Positions 32,279 to 41,001 of a stretch of DNA of 64,000 nt are shown piece after piece. The notes under the pieces are model-generated. The model was not told where the DNA came from. It searched no databases and worked only from the letters and a program-made list of their open reading frames with translations. Every line of letters begins with the position of its first letter. Position 1 is the first letter of the stretch. A program made the position numbers and the translations under genes. Source of the DNA: Nocardia colli (GTDB lineage: Bacteria; Actinomycetota; Actinomycetes; Mycobacteriales; Mycobacteriaceae); the NCBI RefSeq assembly GCF_008704205.1, contig NZ_VXLC01000014.1, positions 124,001-188,000 of the forward strand, written 5' to 3'.

Positions 32279-33109
32279 ATGAAACTCGACACGGTTGCGG
32301 GCAAGAAGGTGCTCGTCACGGGCGCCGCGATGGGCCTGGGCAAGCTGTTCGCCGAGCGGGCGGTGCGCGAGGGCGCGGCCGCTGTGGTGCTGTGGGACAT
32401 CAACGAGCTCGCGCTGAAGGAAACCGCCGCGGAGCTGACCGGTCTCGGCGGCACCATCCATCACTTCGTGGTCGACGTGTCCGCGCCGGACGCCATCGCC
32501 GAGGCGGCGGAATCGGTCCGCGCCGAGGTCGGCGCGATCGACATCCTGGTCAACAACGCGGGCATCGTCCGGGGCAACAGCTACTTCTGGGACACGGAGA
32601 ATCGCGGCGACATCGAGAAGACGATGGCGATCAACGCGCACGCGCCGATGTACGTCACCCTCGAATTCCTGCCCGCGATGGTGGCCGGTTCGGCCGAGGC
32701 GCGGGTGCTGACCATCGCGTCGTCGGCCGGTCTGGTGTCGAATCCGCGGATGAGCGTGTACGCCGCGTCCAAGTGGGCGGCGCTCGGTTGGTCGGATTCG
32801 GTGCGCATCGAGCTGGAGCAGGCGGGGCACGAGCACGTCAAGGTGACCACGGTCTGCCCGACCTACATCAACACCGGAATGTTCGACGGCGCAAAGGGAT
32901 TCCTGTTCACGCCGATCCTGGAGCAGGACGAGGTGGTCGACACCTCGTGGCGCGCGATGAAGAACGGCACGCCGCTGGTGATCCTGCCGTGGACGTCGCG
33001 GCTGAACAAGGCGTTGTCCGGCATCCTGCCGATCAAATTGCGCGATCTGTTCCTCAATACCGTCGGCGTGTACCACTCGATGGACGAGTTCACCGGTCGC
33101 AAGAAGTAG
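32279..33109 (+). CDS. Short-chain dehydrogenase/reductase
   Basis: A 276-residue classical SDR. NAD(P)-binding TGAAMGLGKLFAERA (TGxxxGxG), structural NNAG in ILVNNAGIV, catalytic Ser in TIASSAGLVS and YAASK at about residue 161. An Asp in LWDINELAL after the second strand suggests NAD(H) preference. The C-terminal ILPIKLRDLFLNTVGVYHSMDEF extension is hydrophobic and may associate with membrane, as in some retinol-dehydrogenase-like SDRs. Together with the upstream aldehyde dehydrogenase it could oxidise an alcohol to an acid in two steps. Confidence 0.92.
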   Translation: MKLDTVAGKKVLVTGAAMGLGKLFAERAVREGAAAVVLWDINELALKETAAELTGLGGTIHHFVVDVSAPDAIAEAAESVRAEVGAIDILVNNAGIVRGNSYFWDTENRGDIEKTMAINAHAPMYVTLEFLPAMVAGSAEARVLTIASSAGLVSNPRMSVYAASKWAALGWSDSVRIELEQAGHEHVKVTTVCPTYINTGMFDGAKGFLFTPILEQDEVVDTSWRAMKNGTPLVILPWTSRLNKALSGILPIKLRDLFLNTVGVYHSMDEFTGRKK

Positions 33110-33112
33110 GGA

Positions 33113-33913
33113 CTAGCGGGCGGGTCTGGTGCCGATGACGACGGTGGCGTAGTCCTCGTCGGATTCGGCGATCCGGCCCGCGAGTCCGTGTTCGGCCAGC
33201 ACGTCGAGGGCGATCGGGGCCTGCGTCTCGCTGGATTCGATCAGCAGGTGGCCGCCGGGGGCGAGCCAGGTCCGGGCGTCCGCGGCGACCCGGCGGAAGA
33301 TGTCCAGGCCGTCCGGCCCGCCGTCGAGGGCGGTGCGCGGTTCGTGGTCGCGGGCTTCCGGCGGCATCCGCTCGATCATGCCGGACGGGACGTACGGGGT
33401 GTTGGCGAGCAGGATGTCGATGCAGCCGTGCAGTTCCTCGGGCAGTGGTTCGAAGAGATCGCCCTGATAGACCGGTGCGCCGATCGGCGTGAGGTTGCGG
33501 CGAGCGCACTCGACGGCCACGGGGTCGATATCGGCGGCGGCGAGGGTCACGAGGGTGTGCTCGGCGGTCAGCATCGTGGCCAGTGCGAGACCCAATGCGC
33601 CTGAGCCGCAACATAAATCGACGACCATCGAATGACGGTTGCGGGCGCGGACCAGATCCGCGGCGGCTTCGACGAGAAAAGCAGTGCGCTGGCGTGGCAC
33701 GAATACGCCCGGCGCCACGGCGACCCGTAGGCCGTGGAATTCGGCCCAGCCGAGCAGGTGTTCCAGGGGCGTGCCGGCTACCCGCTGCGCCACCAGGGCG
33801 TTCAGGTCTACGCCGGTTTCCGCGGCGGCGGCGATGAGCAGGCGGGCCTCGTCCTCGGCGAAGACGCATCCCGCTGCGCGTAAGACCTCGACCACCTCGG
33901 TGCTAACTGCCAT
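33113..33913 (-). CDS. PrmC/HemK-like N5-glutamine methyltransferase, NTPY variant
   Basis: A 266-residue SAM-dependent methyltransferase of the PrmC type. An N-terminal helical domain (about 1-70, with GTPLEHLLGWAEFHGL) is followed by FVPRQRTAFLVEAA and motif I VVDLCCGSGALGLALA. The signature NPPY of glutamine/adenine methyltransferases is NTPY here (LLANTPYVPS), and DGGPDGLDIFRRV follows as in PrmC. PrmC methylates the GGQ glutamine of release factors; the motif change suggests a paralogue with another substrate. The ATG at 33913 gives a normal start. Convergent with the SDR gene, 3 bp apart. Confidence 0.85.
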   Translation of the reverse strand: MAVSTEVVEVLRAAGCVFAEDEARLLIAAAAETGVDLNALVAQRVAGTPLEHLLGWAEFHGLRVAVAPGVFVPRQRTAFLVEAAADLVRARNRHSMVVDLCCGSGALGLALATMLTAEHTLVTLAAADIDPVAVECARRNLTPIGAPVYQGDLFEPLPEELHGCIDILLANTPYVPSGMIERMPPEARDHEPRTALDGGPDGLDIFRRVAADARTWLAPGGHLLIESSETQAPIALDVLAEHGLAGRIAESDEDYATVVIGTRPAR

Positions 33914-34036
33914 CACCCGCACATACTGCCGTGCGCGGCTGCCGTCGAGCCACTGGATTTTCCGGCGTCGCCGGTCGCGGCGACTGCGCATCCGGGATCC
34001 GCACGGTCGCGCGGATCCCGGATGCGGGCGCTGAAC

Positions 34037-34918
34037 TCAGCGCGAAGTGTCCAACTCGAACGTTCGGGTGGCGTCGAGATAGATGCCGCGCTGGGACTGC
34101 CGGGCCGGCGGCGGCAGCTGGGAGACCAGCTGTTCCAGCGACGTGGTCGCGCCGACCACCTGGGTGCCCGCCACGATGAAATCGGCGACCGCGCGCCGGA
34201 TATGGTTGGGCGAGGTGACCACGACCGCGCTGGTCGCGCCGACCTCCCGCAGCTTCTGCGTGCCGAACAGCGCGTTCTGCACGGTCGATCCGGCCCGGCC
34301 CTCCACGCTGATCCGGTTCGGCGGCACGCCGTGCCCGATCAGCCAGCCCGCCATCGCGTCCGCCTCGGTGATGCCGTTCTGCGGGTTGCCGCCGGTCACC
34401 ACGATGGGGGACAGGGGAGCGGCGATCGATTGCAGCCAGGCCGCGGTCAGCCGGTTCACCAGCTCGGGGCGCAGTGCGCCGTCGGGCAGCAGGCCGTAAC
34501 CGAGGACGACGATGCCGGTCTGCGGACCGATCAGCGCGGGCAGCGGATTCGGCAGGGTGCCGACGGCCGCGCCGATGGCGTTGAGCACGTTGGTCGTGCC
34601 GGCCGCCATGCCCGGGTCGACGACGTTGAGCCGGGCCATCGCGTCGGCGAGCGCCGGTAGGTCACCCGCATAGTGCGACCAGATGGCCTGTAGCGAGAGA
34701 GCGTCGGCGTCGCCGGGGTCGGCGCCGATCAGGTTACGCAGGTCGGCGCGGCCGGCGACATCGTTGCCGTCGGTGAAGTTGCGCTGGGCGGAGTTGTAGA
34801 GGGCGTCGGTCTCACCGGCGTGCGCCGGGACGGCGGCCAGTCCGGTGACGATGGTGGCCGCGAACAGGGACGCCGCCAGATGTTTCCAGTGCCTCGATAT
34901 CTTCACTACAGTCGACAC
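34037..34918 (-). CDS. Secreted YdcF/DUF218-like protein
   Basis: A 293-residue exported protein. A signal peptide covers about residues 1-34 (KHLAASLFAATIVTGLAAVPAHAG). After a helical segment of about 100 residues, a DUF218 domain starts with GIVVLGYGLLPDG and contains SPIVVTGGNPQNGITEADAM, VEGRAGSTVQNALFG and AVVVTSPNHIRRAV. This family (ElyC, SanA, YdcF) has roles in envelope integrity and vancomycin tolerance; some bind SAM. Precise reaction unknown. No operon partner is evident. Confidence 0.88.
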   Translation of the reverse strand: MSTVVKISRHWKHLAASLFAATIVTGLAAVPAHAGETDALYNSAQRNFTDGNDVAGRADLRNLIGADPGDADALSLQAIWSHYAGDLPALADAMARLNVVDPGMAAGTTNVLNAIGAAVGTLPNPLPALIGPQTGIVVLGYGLLPDGALRPELVNRLTAAWLQSIAAPLSPIVVTGGNPQNGITEADAMAGWLIGHGVPPNRISVEGRAGSTVQNALFGTQKLREVGATSAVVVTSPNHIRRAVADFIVAGTQVVGATTSLEQLVSQLPPPARQSQRGIYLDATRTFELDTSR

Positions 34919-35130
34919 CTTTCCGCGAAAATGCTGTGGGCATAGAACGGGTAGGGCACGTGCTGGCAGTTAGCCGTGGGCAAGCATGATCACGATACGG
35001 CGGCGTGATCTGGAAATCGCGTATTTGCCGGGTGGATTCTGCGGCTTATTTGCGGCATCGGGACAAACCGGGCGCGGCTCGTCGGGCGCGGTCACCGCGT
35101 CGCGCGGCCGCCCCGATAAGGTGTGACAAC

Positions 35131-35982
35131 GTGGATACCGTTTCGCTGACCGGCAAGGAACTCGCCGCCGCCATCAACGCCGACACCAAACAACGTGCCG
35201 CCGCGCGCGCCGAGGCGGGCGCCGCGCCGCGCCTGGCCCTGATCGTGGCCAACGACGACCCGGCCAGCGCCTGGTATGTGAACTCGCTGCGCAAGGCCGC
35301 CGAGCGTCTCGGAATCGCTTGCGACACCGTCGATCTCGGCGCCGACGCGAGCGTGGACACGATCCGCGCGGAACTCGCGGCGCGCAGCGCGGACCGCGCG
35401 ACCGACGGCATCATGTTGCAGACGCCGCTGCCGGCCGGCATCACCCTCGAAGACGTCAGCTCGGCGATCGCCGCGACCAAGGACGTCGACGGTGTGAGCC
35501 CGCTGTCGCTCGGACTGCTCGCCTCCGGGCTCGACGGATTCGTCGCCGCGACGTCCGAAGCGGTGGTCGAGTTGCTGAAGCAGCACGAGATTCCGCTGTC
35601 CGGTCGGCATGTCGCGGTCGTCGGGCGGTCCAACGTGGTCGGCAAGCCGCTCGCGCAGCTGCTGCTCGCCGAAAACGCCACTGTCACAATCTGTCACTCG
35701 CGGACCACCGACCTGCCCGCCGTCACGTCGGCCGCGGATGTCGTCGTCGCCGCGGCGGGCCGCATCGGCCTGGTCACCGGCAAGCATGTGCGCGAAGGCG
35801 CGGTCGTCGTCGATGTCGGCACCAACGAGGCCGCGGACGGCAGCATCGTCGGCGACGTCGATGCCGATTCGGTACGCGGCAAGGCCGCCGCGCTGAGCCC
35901 GGTCCCCGGCGGGATCGGTCCCGTCACCACGGCTCTGCTCATGCGGCACGTCGTCGTCGCCGCGGAAAAAGCCGCGAACTAG
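35131..35982 (+). CDS. Divergent FolD-like methylene-THF dehydrogenase paralogue
   Basis: A 283-residue protein with the FolD fold. The substrate loop GIMLQTPLP, the folate-binding KDVDGVSP and NADP-binding VVGRSNVVGKPLAQLLL are present, and the C-terminal PVPGGIGPVTTALLMRH fits the family. However, where FolD has the catalytic YVxxK (S..YVASK in E. coli), this protein reads YVNSLRK, so the essential lysine is leucine. The PCTP motif is also absent (VAATSEAVVELL). Cyclohydrolase activity should be lost; dehydrogenase activity may remain. It begins with GTG at 35131 after GATAAGG. A normal FolD is expected elsewhere in the genome. Confidence 0.85.
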   Translation: MDTVSLTGKELAAAINADTKQRAAARAEAGAAPRLALIVANDDPASAWYVNSLRKAAERLGIACDTVDLGADASVDTIRAELAARSADRATDGIMLQTPLPAGITLEDVSSAIAATKDVDGVSPLSLGLLASGLDGFVAATSEAVVELLKQHEIPLSGRHVAVVGRSNVVGKPLAQLLLAENATVTICHSRTTDLPAVTSAADVVVAAAGRIGLVTGKHVREGAVVVDVGTNEAADGSIVGDVDADSVRGKAAALSPVPGGIGPVTTALLMRHVVVAAEKAAN

Positions 35983-36013
35983 ACGATCCGCGGAGTTCAG
36001 CTCCGCTACGCCA

Positions 36014-36054
36014 ACGGCCGGTCCGGGCCAGCATCGCGACCCCGGACCGGCCGT
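36014..36054 (+). terminator. Strong hairpin terminator after the FolD-like gene
   Basis: ACGGCCGGTCCGGG and CCCGGACCGGCCGT form a 14-bp perfect stem with a 13-nt loop, followed by CGTTGTTT. It separates the FolD-like gene from the MFS/decarboxylase locus. Confidence 0.88.
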
Positions 36055-36143
36055 CGTTGTTTCCGGCCCGCGCCGCAACTAGCGTATTTCGGCTATCTCC
36101 GTTCGTCGCGTCTGCGAAACTCTTGTGCGTCAGGTCACAGCAT

Positions 36144-36179
36144 GAGTAGCATGCCACTCATCAAGTGAGACATGTTACT
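36144..36179. promoter_or_regulatory. Candidate GntR operator upstream of the MFS gene
   Basis: GAGTAGCATGCCACTC (36144-36159) is a 16-bp palindrome with one mismatched pair. CATGTTACT (36171-36179) repeats its right half 21 bp on. The same half-sites recur upstream of the decarboxylase operon (38412-38436). Confidence 0.6.
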
Positions 36180-36233
36180 GATCTAGGTGGCATGCCATCG
36201 CAGCTTGTGGCTCTGTGCTGTGGAGGAAAGAAG

Positions 36234-37568
36234 ATGGACCGTGCGATCCCCCGTACCGAGGGGGAAGTTATGCAGGCGAACGCAATCCGGAAGATCACCC
36301 GCCGGGTGGTGCCGTTGCTGGTGATCGGCTACATCGTTAGCTATATCGACCGGATCAACGTCAGCTTCGCCAAGTTCGGGATGGAGGAGACGTTCGGCAT
36401 GAGCGCGACCCAGTACGGGTTCGTGGCCGGCATCTTCTTCGTCGGATACGTGCTGGCCGAGGTGCCGAGCAACATCATCATGACCAAGGTGGGCGCCCGG
36501 ATCTGGCTCAGCCGGATCCTGGTCACCTGGGGCATCATCGCCGCGCTGACCGCGTTCGCGACCAGCGTCGAGATGGTCTACGTGCTGCGCTTCCTGCTCG
36601 GCGTCGCGGAGGCGGGCTTCTTCCCCGGCATCATCGTCTATCTTGCCCGGTGGTACCCGAATGCCCAGCGCACCAAGGTGATTGCCACGGTGATGGTGGC
36701 GATCCCGGTGGCCAGCGTGCTCGGCAGTCCGCTCAACGGATGGATCCTCGACACGTTCGACGGTGCACTCGGAATGGACGGCTGGCGCTGGATCTTCATC
36801 GTCGGCGGCGTGCCCGCGATAGTGCTCGGCGTGGTGTTCTTCTTGTTCCTCACCGAATCGCCGGAAAAGGCGATGTGGCTCGACGAGACCGAGCGTGCGT
36901 GGTTGAAGGAGACCCTGGACGCGGAGAACGCCGAACGCGCGCAGACCGCGCCGGCCGGTCACCTCGCGGCGCTGCGGGACAAGCGGGTGATCGCCCTGTG
37001 CCTGGCCTACTTCCTGCTGCTGTGCGGGGCATATCCGCTGGCCTACTGGATGCCGTCGGTGGTCAAGGAGGTCGGGCACGGGCTGACCAGCTTCCAGATC
37101 GGCTGGCTCTCGGCGATCCCGTTCCTGCTCGCCGCGGTCGGGATGTACATCACCGGGCGGCTGGTGCGCAACGACCGTTCGTCGCGGCCGGTGCTGATCG
37201 CGCTGGCCATCTCGGTGGTCGCGTTCACCGTGACGGCGTTCGCGCTCGGCTCGCCGCTGCTGGCGTTCACCGCGATCACCGTGGCGACGATGGCCGCGCA
37301 GACCGCGAAACCGCTGTTCTGGGCGGTGCCCACGGCCTACCTGGCCGGTGCGGGCGCGGCCAGCGGCATCGCGCTGATCAACTCGCTCGGCAACGCGGCC
37401 GGGTTCGTCAGCCCGTACGCGTTCGGCTGGATCAAGGACGCGTCCGGCGGGCACACCAGCTTCGCGATCGCGGTGATGATCTTGGCCAACGTCGGCGCGC
37501 TGGTCGTGGTCGGCGCCATCGCCGTGCGGACGCGGGCCCGCCGCGCCGCGGCGGTACCCGCTCCCTGA
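36234..37568 (+). CDS. MFS organic-anion transporter (ACS family type)
   Basis: A 444-residue 12-segment major facilitator protein. The N-terminal membrane helix VVPLLVIGYIVSYIDRINVSFA carries the DRxNxxxA-type motif of the anion:cation symporter family, and the conserved cytosolic loop includes RWYPNAQRTKV. Members import tartrate, glucarate, hydroxyaromatic acids and other carboxylates. ATG 36234 was chosen because GGAGGAAAG lies 4-12 nt upstream; ATG 36270 is an alternative. It is the likely uptake system for the substrate of the downstream decarboxylase operon, since both carry the same operator half-sites. Confidence 0.92.
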   Translation: MDRAIPRTEGEVMQANAIRKITRRVVPLLVIGYIVSYIDRINVSFAKFGMEETFGMSATQYGFVAGIFFVGYVLAEVPSNIIMTKVGARIWLSRILVTWGIIAALTAFATSVEMVYVLRFLLGVAEAGFFPGIIVYLARWYPNAQRTKVIATVMVAIPVASVLGSPLNGWILDTFDGALGMDGWRWIFIVGGVPAIVLGVVFFLFLTESPEKAMWLDETERAWLKETLDAENAERAQTAPAGHLAALRDKRVIALCLAYFLLLCGAYPLAYWMPSVVKEVGHGLTSFQIGWLSAIPFLLAAVGMYITGRLVRNDRSSRPVLIALAISVVAFTVTAFALGSPLLAFTAITVATMAAQTAKPLFWAVPTAYLAGAGAASGIALINSLGNAAGFVSPYAFGWIKDASGGHTSFAIAVMILANVGALVVVGAIAVRTRARRAAAVPAP

Positions 37569-37583
37569 GCGGCTATGCTGGGG

Positions 37584-37615
37584 AATCGCCCGAGGTCGGT
37601 GTGCCACGGGCGATT
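37584..37615 (+). terminator. Hairpin between the MFS and GntR genes
   Basis: AATCGCCCG and CGGGCGATT form a 9-bp perfect stem with a 14-nt loop, followed by TCCGTTTGCTT. It probably limits read-through from the transporter gene into the regulator. Confidence 0.7.
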
Positions 37616-37645
37616 TCCGTTTGCTTCGCTCCATGAAGAGGTGCC

Positions 37646-38365
37646 TTGTCGCAGGACGCGGTTGACAGCAAGTCCGAGCAGATCGCTGCCGAGATCCGGG
37701 ACGCGATCCGGCAAGGGCGGCTCGAGCGCGGCATCCTCTACTCGTCGCGGGAACTGGGCGAACGGTTCGGGGCCTCGCGGACGCCGGTGCGGGAGGCCTT
37801 GCTGAAGCTGGCCGATCTGGGCCTGGTCAAGATCGAACGCAACCGCGGCGCCCGGGTGCTCGGGCAGGACGGTCGCGGCATCGTCGACCTGTGCAGCCTG
37901 CGCGTGCTGCTCGAACCGCCGGCCTGCCGCAGCGCCGCCGCGGTGATGACCAGCCGCGACGACGAAGCCATGCTGACCGAATACCGGATCATGGAGCGCA
38001 CGGCCGACGGTGGCGCCGAATACTTCGCCGCCGATGAGCGGCTGCACGAACTGATCCTGCAGGCCAGCGGCAATCGCCGGCTGGCCAAGTTCGTCAACGA
38101 GCTGCGCCAGACGCTGGCCCTCGACGGCAGGCACAGCGTGCCGCGCTACCAGCCGGTGGAGACCGCGCTGAAGGACCACTGGGACATCATCGACGCGCTG
38201 CGCAAGCGCGACGGGGTCGGCGCCGAGCGCGCGATGCGCAAGCACCTGGTGCGTTCCGGTGATCTGCTCGTCGCGCACAGCAGCGACGACAACCGCGGCC
38301 TGGTCGCGGAATGGCGGCGCTGGGTCTCGGTGTCGGTGCCCGAGGGCGACCAAGTCACCTACTGA
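37646..38365 (+). CDS. GntR/FadR-type transcriptional regulator
   Basis: A 239-residue FCD-class GntR repressor. The winged HTH covers about residues 9-75 (QIAAEIRDAIRQGRLERGI, SSRELGERFGASRTPVREAL, LADLGLVKIERNRGARV). The FCD effector domain follows, with an ERLHELIL-type metal/ligand segment (DERLHELILQASGN) and DHWDIIDALRKRD. The start is TTG, with GAAGAGG upstream. It lies between the MFS gene and the decarboxylase operon and is the natural candidate to bind the AGTAGCATG-type half-sites in front of both. Confidence 0.92.
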   Translation: MSQDAVDSKSEQIAAEIRDAIRQGRLERGILYSSRELGERFGASRTPVREALLKLADLGLVKIERNRGARVLGQDGRGIVDLCSLRVLLEPPACRSAAAVMTSRDDEAMLTEYRIMERTADGGAEYFAADERLHELILQASGNRRLAKFVNELRQTLALDGRHSVPRYQPVETALKDHWDIIDALRKRDGVGAERAMRKHLVRSGDLLVAHSSDDNRGLVAEWRRWVSVSVPEGDQVTY

Positions 38366-38411
38366 CCGTCCTGTTCCACACTGGACAGGTGTCACTCATA
38401 TTCGAGTGTTG

Positions 38412-38436
38412 CATGCTACTAACGATGAGTAGTATG
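38412..38436. promoter_or_regulatory. Candidate GntR half-sites upstream of the decarboxylase operon
   Basis: CATGCTACT (38412-38420) and AGTAGTATG (38428-38436) lie 54-78 bp before the first decarboxylase gene and match the two halves of the palindrome at 36144-36159. Confidence 0.55.
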
Positions 38437-38489
38437 TTGCAGACACCAAGGGGCTGCGATCGGCAGCCGGTCCGGCGAAGGGACATTCG

Positions 38490-39032
38490 GTGAATTCCAA
38501 CTCGTATGCGACGTCCGTCGCCAGAGGCATCTGGGCGGCGGAGGTCGATCTGGTCGGGTACGTGCCATCGGTCAGCGTGGCGCCCGTCATCACGGCGCTG
38601 GTGGAGAGCAGCGGCGGCGCGGCGGGCATCTCGGAGCGGGTGTTCCCGCTCTCCAGGGAAGAGGAGGCGGCCGGCCTGATCGGCGCGCTGCCGCTGACCG
38701 GGAAGCTCGGCGCGATCGTCATGCAGGACAACGGTTTCGGCAATGCGCTGACCGCGCTGACCACGTTCAACGTGGCCTACCACCTGCCGATGCTGATCGT
38801 CGCGAACACCCGCGGCGGGCTCGGCGAGTACAACTCGATGATCCACACGTTCAGCCAGCACGTGCCGCGCATGCTCGACCAGTTCGGCATCCAGACCTTC
38901 CAGATCGACCGGCGCAGCGGCCCCGAGGACTGGGAATCGGTGGTGACCGAGGCCGGGGTGCACGCCCGCATGACTTTCCGCCCGGTGGTGGTGCTCGCGC
39001 ACTTCTGGGCGACCGACGGTAAGGCGGCTTGA
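38490..39032 (+). CDS. TPP-dependent decarboxylase, alpha (pyrimidine-binding) subunit
   Basis: A 180-residue protein matching the N-terminal pyrimidine-binding domain of thiamine-diphosphate decarboxylases as found in split enzymes such as sulfopyruvate decarboxylase ComD and phosphonopyruvate decarboxylase. The cofactor-activating glutamate is in FPLSREEEAAGLIGA, followed by GAIVMQDNGFGNALTALTTF. It must pair with the beta subunit encoded next. The acid substrate is unknown. GTG start with AAGGGA upstream; its 3' end overlaps the beta-subunit gene. Confidence 0.85.
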   Translation: MNSNSYATSVARGIWAAEVDLVGYVPSVSVAPVITALVESSGGAAGISERVFPLSREEEAAGLIGALPLTGKLGAIVMQDNGFGNALTALTTFNVAYHLPMLIVANTRGGLGEYNSMIHTFSQHVPRMLDQFGIQTFQIDRRSGPEDWESVVTEAGVHARMTFRPVVVLAHFWATDGKAA

Positions 39033-39625
39033 TCGTGAAACGCATCGACGCACTGCGCATCATCGCCACCCACACGACCGATCTGCCGGTGGTGGTGACC
39101 TGTGCCGCGTCCAGCCGGGAGCTGGCGGCGGTGGCGGACCGCCCGAACAACCTGTATCTGCTCGACGCGATGGGGCTGGCCGGTTCGGTGGCCACCGGGG
39201 TCGCGCTGGGGATCGCGGACACCGACGTGCCGAAGGTGGTGGCGATCGAGGGCGACGGGTCGCTGCTGATGAACCCGAATGTGCTTCCGACAGCGGGCTT
39301 TCTGCGGCCGGCGAAGCTGGTGATGGTGCTGCTGGACAACGGCGTGTACGGCGCTACCGCGAACCTGCCGACCTACGGTTCGCGAATCGACCTGGGCGAG
39401 TTGGCTGCCGCGGCAGGCTGGACCGTGCGGCGCGCGGCCGACCCGGAAGAACTCGGAGAACGGTTGACCGAGGTGCTGGCCCTCGACGGCCCGGTGTTCC
39501 TGCATGTGCGCATCGCGGTGGGCAACGCCACCGGCGTGCCGAAGCTGCTGGAGAACCCGGTGATCCTCGGCCGGCGCTTCCAGGACTGGCTGGCCGCGCG
39601 ATCCACGGTGCAGGCGGGCCGATGA
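39029..39625 (+). CDS. TPP-dependent decarboxylase, beta (diphosphate-binding) subunit
   Basis: A 198-residue protein matching the C-terminal domain of thiamine-diphosphate decarboxylases (ComE-like). The magnesium/TPP motif is VVAIEGDGSLLMNPNVL, i.e. GDGx(n)N, near residue 70, preceded by LDAMGLAGSVATGVALG. With the alpha subunit it should decarboxylate a 2-oxo acid to an aldehyde. The start may be TTG 39029, which overlaps the upstream stop, or GTG 39035. The 3' end overlaps the aldehyde dehydrogenase start by 4 nt. Confidence 0.87.
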   Translation: MIVKRIDALRIIATHTTDLPVVVTCAASSRELAAVADRPNNLYLLDAMGLAGSVATGVALGIADTDVPKVVAIEGDGSLLMNPNVLPTAGFLRPAKLVMVLLDNGVYGATANLPTYGSRIDLGELAAAAGWTVRRAADPEELGERLTEVLALDGPVFLHVRIAVGNATGVPKLLENPVILGRRFQDWLAARSTVQAGR

Positions 39626-41001
39626 TCACCACGATCAACCCGGTCGACGGAAGTCCTATCGAGACATACTCTTTCACTCCCGATCATCAGCTGTCGGCGC
39701 TGTTGAACCGGGCCGTCGCCGCTGCCCGCCGGGCGGTCGACGAGCCGTTCGCGGACCGTGCCGATCGGCTGCGGCTGCTGGCCGCCCGGCTGCGCTCGGA
39801 CTCGCCGACACTGGCGGCGCTGATCACCACCGAGATGGGCAAGCCGATCGGCCAGGCGATCGCCGAGATCGAGAAGTGCGCGCTCACCTGTGACTACTAC
39901 GCCGATCGCGTCGCGGATCTCGTTGCGCCGCAAGCGGTCGACGTCTTCCCCGACGGCGGGCAGATCCGAACCCGGCCGCTCGGCGTCGTTCTGGCGATCA
40001 TGCCGTGGAACTATCCGTTCTGGCAGGTGTTCCGGTCGATGCTGCCCGCGATCGCGATCGGGAACACGGTGCTGCTCAAGCACGCCGACAATGTCACCGG
40101 CTGCGCGCTGGCCGTGCAGCGGCTGTTCGACGAGGTGTGCGGCACGGGCGTGCTGACCACCGTGCTGTTGCCGCCGGATCGGATCGGGCCGCTGATCGAT
40201 GATCCGCGGATCGCGGCGGTGGCGTTCACCGGCAGCAACCGGGTCGGGGCGATCGTCGGGGCCCGGGCCGGTCGCGCGGTCAAGAAGGTGGTGCTGGAAC
40301 TCGGCGGGTCCGATCCGTTCATCGTGCTGTCCGATGCCGAGGTGGGCGACGCGGCCGCCGCCGCCGTGCGTTCCCGGTTCCTCAATGCCGGGCAGAGCTG
40401 TATCGCCGCGAAGCGAATCATCGTCGAGCGGAACATCTTTCCCGAGTTCGCCGAGGCGATGGTGGCCGAACTCGGCAAGCTGGTCGTCGGCGATCCGGCC
40501 TTGCCGGGCACCGATATCGGCCCGATGGCGCGCGCCGATCTGCGCGACGAGTTGCGCAGGCAGCTGCACGCGACGGTCGCCGCCGGCGCCGAGGTATTGG
40601 TCGGCGGCGCAGGCGATTCCGGTCCGGGCGCGTGGTTCACGCCGACCATCGTCGAGGTGCCCGACACGTATTCCGTTGCGTTCCAGGAGGAAACGTTCGG
40701 CCCGCTCGGCGCGCTGCTGCCGGTCGGCTCGGCGGCCGCCGCCCTGACCGCCGCCAACGCCTCCGCCTACGGCCTGAGCTGCTCGATCTGGGGTCGTGAC
40801 CTCGGCCGGGTCGAGCAACTCGCGGCCAATGTCGCGGCCGGCTCCGTCTTCGTCAACCGCATCTCCGAATCCGACCCGCGCCTGCCCGTCGGCGGGGTCA
40901 AAGCCAGCGGGCACGGCCGCGAGCTGAGCAGCTACGGCGCCACGGAATTCGCCAACATCCAGGCGGTACGCACCGCCCCATCCGCGAGGAGCAGTCGATG
41001 A
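39622..41001 (+). CDS. Aldehyde dehydrogenase of the decarboxylase operon
   Basis: A 459-residue NAD(P)-dependent aldehyde dehydrogenase of the succinate-semialdehyde type. Coenzyme segment LAIMPWNYPFWQVF, catalytic Glu in VLELGGSDPFIVL, Cys in RFLNAGQSCIAAKRI, and late FQEETFGPLGALL are all present. It overlaps the decarboxylase beta subunit by 4 nt at its start and the enolase-superfamily gene by 4 nt at its end, so it almost certainly oxidises the aldehyde that the decarboxylase releases. Confidence 0.93.
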   Translation: MITTINPVDGSPIETYSFTPDHQLSALLNRAVAAARRAVDEPFADRADRLRLLAARLRSDSPTLAALITTEMGKPIGQAIAEIEKCALTCDYYADRVADLVAPQAVDVFPDGGQIRTRPLGVVLAIMPWNYPFWQVFRSMLPAIAIGNTVLLKHADNVTGCALAVQRLFDEVCGTGVLTTVLLPPDRIGPLIDDPRIAAVAFTGSNRVGAIVGARAGRAVKKVVLELGGSDPFIVLSDAEVGDAAAAAVRSRFLNAGQSCIAAKRIIVERNIFPEFAEAMVAELGKLVVGDPALPGTDIGPMARADLRDELRRQLHATVAAGAEVLVGGAGDSGPGAWFTPTIVEVPDTYSVAFQEETFGPLGALLPVGSAAAALTAANASAYGLSCSIWGRDLGRVEQLAANVAAGSVFVNRISESDPRLPVGGVKASGHGRELSSYGATEFANIQAVRTAPSARSSR

